DNA of 64,000 nucleotides from Nitrospirota bacterium (GTDB lineage: Bacteria; UBA2233): NCBI GenBank assembly GCA_011620345.1, contig WOZJ01000057.1, positions 62,001 through 126,000 on the forward strand, read 5' to 3'. The notes under the pieces are model-generated. The model saw only the letters and a list, made by a program, of their open reading frames with translations. It did no database searches and was not told the origin of the DNA. Of this stretch, positions 25,056 to 34,259 are shown one piece after another. The position numbers were made by a program, and so were the translations under genes. Position 1 is the stretch's first letter. Each line of letters begins with the position of its first letter.

Positions 25056-25847
25056 ATGGAACGCTTTGCGTTAATCCTTGGCGTTTCGAGTGGGTTTGGG
25101 AAAGCCACCGCGCTTGAGCTGGCCAAAGGCGGGGTTTCGATATTCGGTGTACACCTCGACCGGAAAGGTGGCCTTGAGGTAGTCGAGAGGCTAAAGAGCG
25201 ACATTGAACGGGCTGGTGTTCGGGCGGTCTTCTTTAACGTCAACGCAGCGGACGACTCTAAGCGATCCTTAGTTATCGAAGAGATGACTCGTCTAAGGAA
25301 TGAATCCTTTTTTCGTTTGAGCGTTTTCCTTCATTCTCTTGCATTCGGTACGCTCAAGCCGGTTGTTGCAAAAAGCCCGAAAGAGCGAGTGAGTCGATCC
25401 CAACTTGAGATGACGATCGATGTCATGGCCAATAGCTTTCTTTACTGGATGCAAGACCTCTATGGGGCGGGGTTCCTTGAGCAGGGTACCCAAGCGTACG
25501 CAATGACTTCGGCCGGAGGTACGCGGGTATGGCCGAGCTATGGGCCGGTGTCCGTTGCCAAGGCTGCCCTTGAGGCGCACGTAAGACAGCTTGCCTACGA
25601 ACTTATCCCAAGCGGAGTGTCCGTAAACGCCATTCTTGCCGGTGTTACCCGGACGCCGGCGCTCGAGAAGATCCCCGGGGCAGAGCAGATGGTCAACCTT
25701 GCCCTCGAGCGTTCGAGCGCAGGCAGGCTGACCGCCCCTGAAGATGTAGGACGTTTGATCGCGACGGTCGCACTCTCTCCTTTCGACAATACCTGGTGTA
25801 CGGGGAACACGATCCGCGTAGATGGGGGGGAAAACCTGGCCGGTTAG
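25056..25847 (+). CDS. SDR-family reductase, probable enoyl-ACP reductase (FabL/FabI-like)
   Basis: 263 residues. N-terminal cofactor loop ILGVSSGFGKATALELAKGG; active-site region SYGPVSVAKAALEAHVRQLA with the Y-x6-K spacing of enoyl reductases rather than the Y-x3-K of ordinary SDRs; C-terminal CTGNTIRVDGG. Downstream ALEKIPGAEQ recalls FabL. It would carry out the last step of fatty-acid elongation. The ATG has AGGAGG five to seven bases upstream; the longer frame into the tRNA is not used. 3' end overlaps gspM by 4 nt. Confidence 0.8.
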   Translation: MERFALILGVSSGFGKATALELAKGGVSIFGVHLDRKGGLEVVERLKSDIERAGVRAVFFNVNAADDSKRSLVIEEMTRLRNESFFRLSVFLHSLAFGTLKPVVAKSPKERVSRSQLEMTIDVMANSFLYWMQDLYGAGFLEQGTQAYAMTSAGGTRVWPSYGPVSVAKAALEAHVRQLAYELIPSGVSVNAILAGVTRTPALEKIPGAEQMVNLALERSSAGRLTAPEDVGRLIATVALSPFDNTWCTGNTIRVDGGENLAG

Positions 25848-26404
25848 GTCTTTGGCCTTAAGAATGTCAATCCTAGCGAAATATCGAGGGTTTCGGCATT
25901 TTCCCTGTTTCTTCTTGCGGAAAAGCTCTGGACGTTGATGCGCGGCCAGGCGCCGTCGAGTTCTCTTAGGAGCGTGATAAGTTTTTCTGGCGGAACTTGG
26001 CTCAATCGCACTTCAAGCGGTTCCGAGGAGATGTCACGAAAGGGTTTTGGCTCCGCTGCAAGCATGTCGCCTAAGTTCTCCCCAAGCTCGAGCTTGGCGA
26101 TTATGGCTTGCATTTCAGCCGCAGGGGAGGGTTTTCCGGCCGCTTTTTGTGCGCTTGAGAGAATTTGGGCTATTCTTTGGCGGGACTCCTGAACCTCCTG
26201 GATATTTGCGGCCAAGTCCCGGATTTGGCGTTGTTTTAGAGGTATGGCCCCTTTCAACCTCTGAAACCGTGTAGCTGCGGGCTCGATTGCGCTTGTCCAC
26301 GCAAAGAAGAAGAGCGCCAACCCAAAAGCAAAGCCAACGAGCCATCGCTCTCTTTGCGAAAGCCTCTCAAAGCGCTCCTTAAGTACACCGACGATACGTT
26401 TCAT
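25844..26404 (-). CDS. gspM: Type II secretion inner-membrane protein GspM
   Basis: 186 residues: short cytoplasmic N-terminus (RFERLSQRERWLVGFAFGLA), one transmembrane helix at about 22-42, a coiled-coil stretch, and a small C-terminal ferredoxin-like periplasmic domain. SQRER before the helix is a GspM trait. Joined to gspL by ATGA. It stabilises GspL in the inner-membrane platform. Confidence 0.88.
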   Translation of the reverse strand: MKRIVGVLKERFERLSQRERWLVGFAFGLALFFFAWTSAIEPAATRFQRLKGAIPLKQRQIRDLAANIQEVQESRQRIAQILSSAQKAAGKPSPAAEMQAIIAKLELGENLGDMLAAEPKPFRDISSEPLEVRLSQVPPEKLITLLRELDGAWPRINVQSFSARRNRENAETLDISLGLTFLRPKT

Positions 26405-27870
26405 AGCGCCGGCGAAAGCTTAAGGAAGAGCGTGAACACGACCCCGTCTTGTTGGACGCGGACATTCTCGAACCGGACGCCTACGAACGGGCCAACAGGG
26501 CGCAAGGCTGCCTTAAGCCTCTCGTAGGCCGTCGTATCCTCTGCAACGGCCAGAACCCGCAGTTCTCCTTGCCGGTAAGACGCCTCATAGAGTTTGGCGG
26601 CACCTTCGGTTAAGAAGATTTGGGCTAGAGTTTCCAGGGCAACACCAAAAGGGGCAGGCCCAACCGCCCCGAGGTATGCCTCCCTAATGTCCCTTTCTTG
26701 AGTGGCTAGCGTTCTTGCCTGGGTCAAAGGGTTGATGACGGGCTGGACTTGCGGGAACGCCTGTGTAAACAGCGCCCTTTCTTGAGATACAAGCGTCTCA
26801 AAGGTTGCCTTGGTCTTCATGTACGTCGCGGCCGTGAGGAGGCCAAAAAGAAGCAAGATAAAGGCCCCTATCGCCGCCCCCTCCTTAAGGAGCGAAACGG
26901 CCTGGGGCAACAAATGTACGCCGTTTCCGTTGCCGATAGTAAAAGGAACTGGCCTCGGAGAGGGTGTTCCATCCAAGAACGCGCGTAGCGCTCCCCTTAG
27001 ATGAAAGGCGTGTCCCCAAGAAGGGTCTTCTTCTAGCCGAACGACCTGAAAGGTTCCGCCAAAGGCCCTTTCGCAAATTTCATACCATTCGGTTTCCCTT
27101 GCTCGGACGACGAGTGGAACGCCGATACTGAGCTCGCCTTGGAGACATTTCAGGACGTAAGCCGCGCCGGTAAGAAGCGCTTCCTTGCTTCCATAAGGCT
27201 TTGCAGGGAGGAATTGTAGCGCGCTTCCTTGGCCTGGAGTGCTATAGCCTACATGAACGCCCGATGTTGATTGGTCAAAGAATAAATGGCCTTTTGGTGT
27301 TGCTTCGCCCTTTTTGCTCCGTAGGGCATGGTTGAGGTCGCGAAGACGCGCGAACCCTTCGCACTCGAGAAAGGCGTTGTCAAGCGAGGCTTCCCGTATT
27401 TCTTTTTTGACGGCTTCCAAGAAGGAACGTTTCATCGCGGCGGCAAGAATCTGAGTGCCTTTCGGAGTACGGTTGGGGACAAGCCCGATAGAAGACCCCT
27501 CAAGTCCCCATAGCAGCCTGGGTTCCAGCTCTAGCGGGGCCACCTTCATGGCATCGCTCGTTTTCGAGAAGGGGAGCACAAGCCCTCTGAATGCAAACAC
27601 CTCTGCGGGTAGGACGATGCAAACGCCTGTCCCTGAGTCCCGTACGGTGTTTGCCAAGTCTTGTGGCAGGGCATCGAGAAGGTCTGCAATGTTAGGCATC
27701 CCGTCGTCGGCTTCATGCTGCTGGCTGTAAACGGAAAAGCTTGGGGCTCCTCTTAAGCCGATCGTTGCATGCAAAAAAACGGCCGGGCTTGAGAAGGGGT
27801 CGATCGCAACATAATCCCCCGTCAAAAGCCGAGAAAGGGACGGCCATGAAAGATTACGAACTAAAGCCAT
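26401..27870 (-). CDS. gspL: Type II secretion actin-like assembly protein GspL
   Basis: 489 residues. A cytoplasmic actin-like domain (about 1-310) that should bind GspE, one transmembrane helix near 330-350 (GAFILLLFGLLTAATYM), then a periplasmic ferredoxin-like domain. Identified mainly by this layout and by its place between gspK and gspM; sequence conservation is low in this family. It overlaps gspK by 10 nt and gspM by 4 nt. Confidence 0.87.
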   Translation of the reverse strand: MALVRNLSWPSLSRLLTGDYVAIDPFSSPAVFLHATIGLRGAPSFSVYSQQHEADDGMPNIADLLDALPQDLANTVRDSGTGVCIVLPAEVFAFRGLVLPFSKTSDAMKVAPLELEPRLLWGLEGSSIGLVPNRTPKGTQILAAAMKRSFLEAVKKEIREASLDNAFLECEGFARLRDLNHALRSKKGEATPKGHLFFDQSTSGVHVGYSTPGQGSALQFLPAKPYGSKEALLTGAAYVLKCLQGELSIGVPLVVRARETEWYEICERAFGGTFQVVRLEEDPSWGHAFHLRGALRAFLDGTPSPRPVPFTIGNGNGVHLLPQAVSLLKEGAAIGAFILLLFGLLTAATYMKTKATFETLVSQERALFTQAFPQVQPVINPLTQARTLATQERDIREAYLGAVGPAPFGVALETLAQIFLTEGAAKLYEASYRQGELRVLAVAEDTTAYERLKAALRPVGPFVGVRFENVRVQQDGVVFTLFLKLSPAL

Positions 27871-28934
27871 ACCCAGCGTAACACCGTAAAACCATCATCC
27901 TTTCTTTGTACAATGCATTCAATCGTTTCCTGAGAACTGCCCACATTCCCCGTGGAAAGGATCCTAAACGTACTGGATGCGGTATTCATGTAGTTTAACA
28001 CGCCTCCAGCCAGCTCGTCGCTCAACCCTGGAATCTTCTGAAGCTCTGCCTTGTCCTCGAGAGGCTCGTTTTCTCGAGACTTGATGATGTCGTCCGCTAC
28101 GAACGGGCTAATTTTGGAAGACAGGCTTTCCAGTACAATCCTGTCAGCCGTGTTTACGTTTACACTCCCTTCCGAGTAGACGGTTATATAAGGCCTGAGC
28201 TTTTCAAAGGTTTCGTGGTCGAACCCTTTGATGAGGCGTATTTCAAGGAGCGTGCTCAGAGGGCCGTTTGTTGGCGTAAAGGGTGTGGTGAGATCTTGGT
28301 AAAAGTCACTTTCCGCCCCGTTCGGTCTTGGCTCATCGTCCGAGTCAAGCCAATCCATAAGGCTCTCTAGGCGCTCTTGGCCAAGTCCAAGCTCCTCAAA
28401 GAGCCGTTCAAGCACCGCTTGGAGCTCCTCGAGCTTGGCTACTTGGCGGCTTCCACCCCCATACCCCTCGCCTGTGGCCTTGTTTTCTTGGCTTTCAACG
28501 GGCTGTTCAGGGCTTCGCGTACCTTTCTCAGGCGAGTCTTGCCCAGGAGGGGAGGGTTGTCCGCCCCCGGGCCGGTTTGTACCTTGAGCGTTTCCGAGAA
28601 AAGCGTTTGGATTGAGCTTTGCGGCCTCGTCTTCGATCGTTAGCGTGATGGTCCCGCCAAGTTGTTTGTCTTGGATACCATTTGGCACCTTGGCCCAGCG
28701 ATCGAAGAAGCTGTCGGATTTGTTTTCCCAAGCGTCCAGCTTGAGCGCAACCTTTGCGATTTCAACCCCGGATGCCGCGAGGGCGTACGCTTTTTGTGAG
28801 GTGGCATACTCCTGAAGGGCTAGTGTATGCGAGACGACGCGCGTGTTTAACCCGACCGTGATCACGCCAAGCAGTGCGATGACGGCAAGTACTAGCAAAA
28901 GTGCAAACCCGCTTGGAGCATACGGCCGCTTCAT
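27861..28934 (-). CDS. gspK: Type II secretion minor pseudopilin GspK
   Basis: 357 residues. Prepilin leader with cleavage in SG-FALLLVLAV; like other GspK proteins it lacks Glu at +5. The large globular domain contains the helix-hairpin-helix-like SVNVNTADRIVLESL and KIPGLSDELAGG. A low-complexity insert (about 115-160) rich in Gly, Pro and Gln interrupts the domain. Caps the pseudopilus tip with GspI and GspJ. ATGA-type overlap with gspJ. Confidence 0.92.
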   Translation of the reverse strand: MKRPYAPSGFALLLVLAVIALLGVITVGLNTRVVSHTLALQEYATSQKAYALAASGVEIAKVALKLDAWENKSDSFFDRWAKVPNGIQDKQLGGTITLTIEDEAAKLNPNAFLGNAQGTNRPGGGQPSPPGQDSPEKGTRSPEQPVESQENKATGEGYGGGSRQVAKLEELQAVLERLFEELGLGQERLESLMDWLDSDDEPRPNGAESDFYQDLTTPFTPTNGPLSTLLEIRLIKGFDHETFEKLRPYITVYSEGSVNVNTADRIVLESLSSKISPFVADDIIKSRENEPLEDKAELQKIPGLSDELAGGVLNYMNTASSTFRILSTGNVGSSQETIECIVQRKDDGFTVLRWVWL

Positions 28935-29671
28935 GGGCTAGGTTTTCCTTGAGGTGGCGAAGTTGAGGCCCCTTGGTTTTGCTGAGGCCGGCCGTTTTGG
29001 GCCTTGTTGTCGCCTGCTTGCCCTTGCTGCAGTCCGGCAGGAATTGGGACAACCTGACGGTAAGTGGCAATGGAGCGAGTGTTTGGGTCTTTGACGCGTA
29101 TTTCCACGGCTACGGCGATGGGAAGGTTCGCGCCTTGCGAAGGGGCATTCGTGCCTAGATTTGGAGGGTTAGGCAATGTATCTTTCCAGGTGTCTCCGTC
29201 AAAAAACCAAAAATTCAGGCTTTGGACGTTTGGGATAAGCGGGTCTAGCGTGCCTCCCTTTTCGAGGCTTCCATCGTAAGGGACCTTGAGCCATCGAAAA
29301 AGCGTCATTACCTTACTTATAGGGTCTTTCATGACGAAATAGCCCACGCAGGCATTGTCTGAAAAGGGCGAGTCGTCGGCTGGATCCTTGCCCAAGAGGG
29401 TCCGGAACAAGACGGCATCAAGGCTTGAATTTCCAAACCCAGTTTGAAAATTTTGAATAGGCTGAGCTTCACCCTTGGCATCGGCCGAAAGGTTGGTCAA
29501 ATCCTTGGTAAGAATAAAAAGCCCCCTTGTCAACGCAACGTGGAACTCTGAGCTGGCGCTCGCGTGTTCCGCTGCGTTGGAGGCCTGAAAAAGGCTAGAT
29601 TGAGCCATTGTCGCGATCATGGCAAGGATGACCGTGACAACGAGCACCTCGAGCAATGTGAATGCCTTCAT
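28931..29671 (-). CDS. gspJ: Type II secretion minor pseudopilin GspJ
   Basis: 246 residues with a very short prepilin leader MKA before FTLLEVLVVTVILAMIA; residue -1 is Ala rather than the usual Gly, while Glu at +5 is kept. The C-terminal 40 or so residues are Gln/Gly/Pro-rich and look disordered. Forms the tip complex with GspI and GspK. Overlaps both neighbours by 4 nt. Confidence 0.9.
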   Translation of the reverse strand: MKAFTLLEVLVVTVILAMIATMAQSSLFQASNAAEHASASSEFHVALTRGLFILTKDLTNLSADAKGEAQPIQNFQTGFGNSSLDAVLFRTLLGKDPADDSPFSDNACVGYFVMKDPISKVMTLFRWLKVPYDGSLEKGGTLDPLIPNVQSLNFWFFDGDTWKDTLPNPPNLGTNAPSQGANLPIAVAVEIRVKDPNTRSIATYRQVVPIPAGLQQGQAGDNKAQNGRPQQNQGASTSPPQGKPSP

Positions 29672-30249
29672 GGGGATTTTTTCGGCTGCTGGGGGGGGTT
29701 GGCAGGCTCTTCTGTGCTGGAGGCATGCTCTTTGGCCTTTTCCTTGGAGCCCTCGCCCATCTTGCCGGACTGGAGCATCTTCTTGAAGGATTCCATTATT
29801 TTTGGGTCTTCTTGAAGAACGAGGCGTTCTCCCAGCGTTTGTAAGGCCCCGGCCTCGTTCCTTTTCTCCAGCCAGGTTTTCACCCCAAGCATCTGGGGGA
29901 AATCCTCGATCGTTAAAGTAACCTCCTCGGCCTTCATCCTCGGGGTCGTTTGTTCAAGCTCTTCGTCTACCCACGGAAGCGGGGGGAATTGAACCGGTCC
30001 CTGCCCGGGTGGGGCGGGTTCTTTTCCTTGAGCGTTGTCCTCCTTGGCCGCCTTCCAGTTTTCGACATCGAGCAGGCCAAACCCCCTCTGGATGACGAGC
30101 GCGTCCTGCAGGCGGGTGGTTTGTCTGGCCACGAGCGCGAGGCTTGCGTTGAGCTCGTCAATCAATGCCACGGCCGTGAATCCGAAAACGGCAAGCGCGA
30201 CGAGCACCTCTAAAAGGCTAAATCCCCGGGTAAAAGGGCTGGTCTTCAT
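29668..30249 (-). CDS. gspI: Type II secretion minor pseudopilin GspI
   Basis: 193 residues. Leader KTSPFTRG then FSLLEVLVALAVFGFTAVA, with Glu at +5. Longer than typical GspI (about 120-130) because of a Pro/Lys-rich middle and a charged, Pro-rich C-terminal tail. Overlaps gspH by 32 nt and gspJ by 4 nt. Confidence 0.9.
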   Translation of the reverse strand: MKTSPFTRGFSLLEVLVALAVFGFTAVALIDELNASLALVARQTTRLQDALVIQRGFGLLDVENWKAAKEDNAQGKEPAPPGQGPVQFPPLPWVDEELEQTTPRMKAEEVTLTIEDFPQMLGVKTWLEKRNEAGALQTLGERLVLQEDPKIMESFKKMLQSGKMGEGSKEKAKEHASSTEEPANPPQQPKKSP

Positions 30250-30793
30250 ACTGCTCGAACAACTTTTCCGGGATCCGTCCGGGTTCTATGGACACAAGAC
30301 CGGTTAATGCGTTCATCCAGAGCGTCTGGATGCGTCCGGTGTTGTCCTGGGCCACCCATACAAAGCGCTCGGGTATGCTGTCCTTCGAAAACGCAAGCGT
30401 AAGCGTTCCCTTCGCGATGGGTTTTCCGCCTCTTTTACGGACCTCAATGATACGAACATCCTTGCCAAGCCTCAAGGTGGCGTAGGGCTGGATCGAGAGG
30501 CGTTCGTTGGAAGCCGTTGGCACTCCGTCTACCCAGACTTCTCCCGAGTCCAGGTCAAGATGGACGTACAAGGGGCTTGGCCGAAGAATAGCGTCTTGCG
30601 AGGCCTGTTCTAGAAGTGCCCTGAGAATTCGAATGTTGCGCTGCCCTTGAAACCCGAAAACCGAGTCCATCCTTGGCACGAGAATGCCGGCCAAAAGAGC
30701 GATTAAAAAGACGACCAGGCCAACCTCGATAAGCGTGAACCCGTTAGCGTCGTCTAGGCGTGAGGCCGATAGGCGCTTGCTCTTCTTGTCCAT
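30218..30793 (-). CDS. gspH: Type II secretion minor pseudopilin GspH
   Basis: 191 residues from the ATG at 30793 (MDKKSKRLSASRLDDANG), then FTLIEVGLVVFLIALLAGIL with Glu at +5. The C-terminal beta domain includes VWVAQDNTGRIQTLWMNALTG. The open frame upstream of this start runs antisense to no known domain and simply overlaps gspG. The 50-nt overlap with gspG is long but there is no later suitable start before the prepilin signal. Confidence 0.88.
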   Translation of the reverse strand: MDKKSKRLSASRLDDANGFTLIEVGLVVFLIALLAGILVPRMDSVFGFQGQRNIRILRALLEQASQDAILRPSPLYVHLDLDSGEVWVDGVPTASNERLSIQPYATLRLGKDVRIIEVRKRGGKPIAKGTLTLAFSKDSIPERFVWVAQDNTGRIQTLWMNALTGLVSIEPGRIPEKLFEQYEDQPFYPGI

Positions 30794-31280
30794 CGCTCGT
30801 TTCAAAGCTTGCAATGTCGTCGTACCCAGGAGATCCAGGTTCGTCAAGCTGGCCGTTTGGGCCAGGCGAGACGATCTCGTAGGGCCTTTGTCTGCCATAC
30901 ATGTCAACATTTCCTGGGGAGAGGTAGGTATAGTCGTTCCCCCAGGGGTCTTTGGGGATGCGTTCCATGTAGCCTTGCGGGTGATAGTTGCGGGGGATGG
31001 GCTCGATCGATGGCGGCTCGATAAGCGCATGCAGACCCTGCTCGGTCGTGGGGTACAGTCCGTTGTCCACCTTGTACATCTGCAACGCCTGCTCGATTTG
31101 GCGGATCTGGGTCAGCGCGGTCGTTTTTCTTGCCTCCTCGACCCTTCCTAAAAGCCTTGGGGCCACGAGCGCGGCCAGCAGGCCGATAATGATAACAACG
31201 ATCATGATCTCGATGAGCGTAAAGCCCTCTTCGTACGGCCAACGGCCTCGGTACTTTTTATCCTTCCCTTTTTTTTGCAT
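30744..31280 (-). CDS. gspG: Type II secretion major pseudopilin GspG
   Basis: 178 residues. Leader ending EEG, then FTLIEIMIVVIIIGLLAALV with Glu at +5. Core motifs LYPTTEQGLHALIEPP, YMERIPKDPWGNDY and SPGPNGQLDEPG are the conserved GspG blocks, including the calcium-site region. Longer than usual (about 140) because of a C-terminal tail ending PIGLTPRRR. Builds the pseudopilus shaft. Confidence 0.95.
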   Translation of the reverse strand: MQKKGKDKKYRGRWPYEEGFTLIEIMIVVIIIGLLAALVAPRLLGRVEEARKTTALTQIRQIEQALQMYKVDNGLYPTTEQGLHALIEPPSIEPIPRNYHPQGYMERIPKDPWGNDYTYLSPGNVDMYGRQRPYEIVSPGPNGQLDEPGSPGYDDIASFETSDGQEEQAPIGLTPRRR

Positions 31281-31288
31281 TTCCGTCC

Positions 31289-32515
31289 CTACTTGATCAA
31301 TTGGTTCATTTCAAAAATAGGCAAGAGGATGCTCATGACGACAAACCCGACTATACCCCCCATAAAAAGGATCATCACTGGCTCGATCAACCCCATGACC
31401 GTCTCGATCGATGATTCCGTTTGCGTCTCGTAGCTCTCCGCCACCTTGAGCAGCATCGATTCGAGCTCGCCCGAACGCTCGCCCACGGAGACCATATGGA
31501 CGAGCATCGGGGGGAACAGCCCGCTTTCTTTGAGCGTTTGAGCCATGGAGCCCCCCTCTCTGATCCTCTCCTGGCAGCGTTGAAGGGCTTCTTGGAAAAG
31601 CACGTTGTTGATGATGGGCCGTGTGATCTCGAGCGCCTTCAGAAGGGGGATACCGGCCGACAGCAGAACCCCTAATGTCCTCGAGAACCTAGCGACAGAG
31701 ATTTTCTTAAGCAAGCCGCCTGCAACGGGAAGTTCAAACAGGAACCGGTCGAACAAGCGTCTGCCGGGCTTTGTCTTCAGGGCGCGGTTCAAGAATACCC
31801 CACCAAGGACACTTATGCCAATAAGCAGCGGAAAGGACTCCTTGAAGAACTCTGACCCCCCAAGGAGAATGCGCGTTGGCAAAGGAAGGTTCTTGCCCAG
31901 TTGGGAGAAAATCGAGCCTACCTTGGGGACGACGTAGGCCATAAGCAGCGTCAAAATCCCCAAGCTCGTAAGCAGGATGAACACGGGGTAGGCGAGCTTG
32001 GAAACGAGTCGGCTCTTTAAAAGCTGTTGTTTTTCTAAGTGCTCGGCAAGCCGCTCAAGGACGGTATCCAGCCTTCCGGTGAATTCTCCCGAGCGAACCA
32101 TGTTGACGTAAAGTTCGGGAAACGCCTTTGGAAACCTTCCAAGCGCGTCGGCCAGTGCGCTGCCTTCGAGCACCTTGTCCTTGATTTGCGAAAGGACCCG
32201 CCTTTGCGTGGCGTTCTCGGTTTGCTCTTCTAATGCCTTGAGCGCCTCGACAAGGGGCAAGCCCGCCTTAAGCAGCGTGGCCAACTGTCTTGTTAAAACC
32301 GCGAGTTCGCCAGAAGCAAGCCTAGGCGACAGCCAGCGCTTAGCCCCGTTGGCAGGCCTCCTCGCATCTTCGGAGTGTTCCTGGACGATCTCGACCGGGA
32401 AAAGCCCAAGCTGCCTGAGCCTGTCTCTGGCGGCACGAGGGTTCTCGGCGTCGAGTACGCCTTCCTTGGGCTTCTTTAAGCCGGGAGAAAGGGCTTTGTA
32501 GCTGAATACCGGCAT
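31289..32515 (-). CDS. gspF: Type II secretion inner-membrane platform protein GspF
   Basis: 408 residues with two T2SSF domains and three transmembrane helices (about 170-190, 220-240, 375-400). The motifs TRQLATLLKAGLPLVEAL and FSRTLGVLLSAGIPLLKALE mark the two repeats, and the C-terminus VMSILLPIFEMNQLIK is typical. Only 3 nt separate it from gspE. Confidence 0.95.
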   Translation of the reverse strand: MPVFSYKALSPGLKKPKEGVLDAENPRAARDRLRQLGLFPVEIVQEHSEDARRPANGAKRWLSPRLASGELAVLTRQLATLLKAGLPLVEALKALEEQTENATQRRVLSQIKDKVLEGSALADALGRFPKAFPELYVNMVRSGEFTGRLDTVLERLAEHLEKQQLLKSRLVSKLAYPVFILLTSLGILTLLMAYVVPKVGSIFSQLGKNLPLPTRILLGGSEFFKESFPLLIGISVLGGVFLNRALKTKPGRRLFDRFLFELPVAGGLLKKISVARFSRTLGVLLSAGIPLLKALEITRPIINNVLFQEALQRCQERIREGGSMAQTLKESGLFPPMLVHMVSVGERSGELESMLLKVAESYETQTESSIETVMGLIEPVMILFMGGIVGFVVMSILLPIFEMNQLIK

Positions 32516-32518
32516 CGC

Positions 32519-34207
32519 TTAAAAGATGTCTTCGCCCGTTACGCGAAGCAGTTCTTGCGTGGTCGTAATTCCTTGGATGACTTTTTGTTTTCCGTCTTCT
32601 CTTAGCGTTACCATTCTTTTTTTGACAGCAAGCTGACGGATCGTGGCGGCGTCGCTCCTCTGGACGACGAGTTCGCGGATTTCATCATCCACGACCAAAA
32701 TTTCGAACAGCGCGATTCTGCCGTGGTAGCCCGTGCCCATGCACGCCTTGCAGCCTTCCCCGTGGAATAGCTGCCCGCTTTGTAGCTCTTCTTGTGCGAT
32801 GCCCGCCTCTTTCAGCTCGAGGGGCTTTGGCGTGTAGGGTTTCTTGCAATGAGGACACACGATACGAACGAGGCGCTGGGCAAGAATGCCCACGACCGAA
32901 GAGGAAACGAGGAAGGGCTCGACCCCCATGTCAATCAGCCGTGTCACGGCGCTTGGGGCATCGTTCGTGTGCAGTGTCGAAAGGACGAGGTGGCCCGTCA
33001 AAGAGGCCTGGATTGCGATCTCGGCCGTTTCTGTGTCCCGGATCTCGCCTACCATGATCACGTCGGGGTCTTGGCGAAGGATAGAGCGCAGTCCGCTTGC
33101 AAACGTAAGTTCAATCTTGGGATTGACATGAATCTGGCCTATGCCTGGGAGCTGGTACTCGACGGGATCTTCAACTGTAATGATATTTTTTTCTGCGGTA
33201 TTAATATGGCTGAGCGCGGCATACAGCGTGGTCGTCTTTCCCGAGCCTGTCGGGCCTGTAACGAGGATGATGCCATGGCTTCTTGTGATGAGCCGCTTGA
33301 TGGTGCTCAGCCTTTCCTGGCTCAAGCCTAGTTCACCTAGTTTGAGTAGGATGACCGTCTTGTCCAATAGGCGCATGACGATCCTCTCGCCGTATGTCGT
33401 GGGGATCGTGGAGAGCCGAATGTCGATATCCCTTCCTGCGATCTTGATCCGAATCCGGCCGTCTTGAGGAAGTCGCTTCTCTGCGATGTTCAGCGATGCC
33501 AGAACCTTTATGCGCGATGCGATCGAAGCTTGCATCCGCTTTGGGGGCCTTAGGATCTCGTAGAGCACGCCGTCGATCCTGAACCGGACGCTCAAGTCCT
33601 TCTCAAACGGCTCGATATGGATGTCGGAGGCCCTTCCCTTTACGGCCTGGACGAGCAGCATGTTCACCAGGCGGATGGCGGGAGCGTCTGAATCGGAATC
33701 AAGGATATCCTGGGGCTCCTCAAGGTCGTGTGCAAACATCTCGAACCCGCCCGCATCCAAATCGCCCATCATTTCCTCGGGGGAATCTCCGCCTTGGTTG
33801 TAGGCCAGGTTAATCAGCGTGAGAACGGCCTCTTTGGGCATGAGCACTTTTCTTGGCGGAATCCCAAGGTGCCCCACGAGGTCGAGGAACGCTTCGTAGG
33901 CGGTAGGGTCAGCCATGCCTACGAAAACATCCCCATGCTCGTCTTTTAGGGGAATGACCATGTGGCGCTTGGCGAACTGGATAGGAATTCCCTCGGTAAG
34001 CTTAGGGTCAATATGCCTCTGGGAGAACTCCCGCACAAAAGGGATGCAGAACTGCACCGAAAGCGCTTCGTAGATGGTCTCTTCAGGGACTAGGCGTTGG
34101 GAGGCGAGCGTCTCTCCTAGCCTTGACCCCTTTGCTTCCTTGATCTTGAGCGCCTCTTCGACGGCTTCCTTTGGGACCTGAAAAGCCTCCGTCAAGATTT
34201 CACCCAA
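32519..34207 (-). CDS. gspE: Type II secretion ATPase GspE
   Basis: 562 residues from a TTG at 34207. The N-terminal MshEN-like domain is followed by an ATPase core with GPTGSGKTTTLYAAL (Walker A), EDPVEYQLPG (Asp box), GEIRDTETAEIA (Walker B), His box LSTLHTNDA, and a tetracysteine zinc site (CPHC and CKAC). The TTG has no SD and the frame stays open 19 codons upstream with sensible sequence. An ATT at 34264 overlapping the gspD stop is preceded by GGGGAGGG, so the true protein may be 581 residues. Confidence 0.93.
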   Translation of the reverse strand: MGEILTEAFQVPKEAVEEALKIKEAKGSRLGETLASQRLVPEETIYEALSVQFCIPFVREFSQRHIDPKLTEGIPIQFAKRHMVIPLKDEHGDVFVGMADPTAYEAFLDLVGHLGIPPRKVLMPKEAVLTLINLAYNQGGDSPEEMMGDLDAGGFEMFAHDLEEPQDILDSDSDAPAIRLVNMLLVQAVKGRASDIHIEPFEKDLSVRFRIDGVLYEILRPPKRMQASIASRIKVLASLNIAEKRLPQDGRIRIKIAGRDIDIRLSTIPTTYGERIVMRLLDKTVILLKLGELGLSQERLSTIKRLITRSHGIILVTGPTGSGKTTTLYAALSHINTAEKNIITVEDPVEYQLPGIGQIHVNPKIELTFASGLRSILRQDPDVIMVGEIRDTETAEIAIQASLTGHLVLSTLHTNDAPSAVTRLIDMGVEPFLVSSSVVGILAQRLVRIVCPHCKKPYTPKPLELKEAGIAQEELQSGQLFHGEGCKACMGTGYHGRIALFEILVVDDEIRELVVQRSDAATIRQLAVKKRMVTLREDGKQKVIQGITTTQELLRVTGEDIF

Positions 34208-34259
34208 AGGCAGAAAGTTCGGAAACGCCCTTACATCCTGTTTCTTGGCTTCCTGGGTT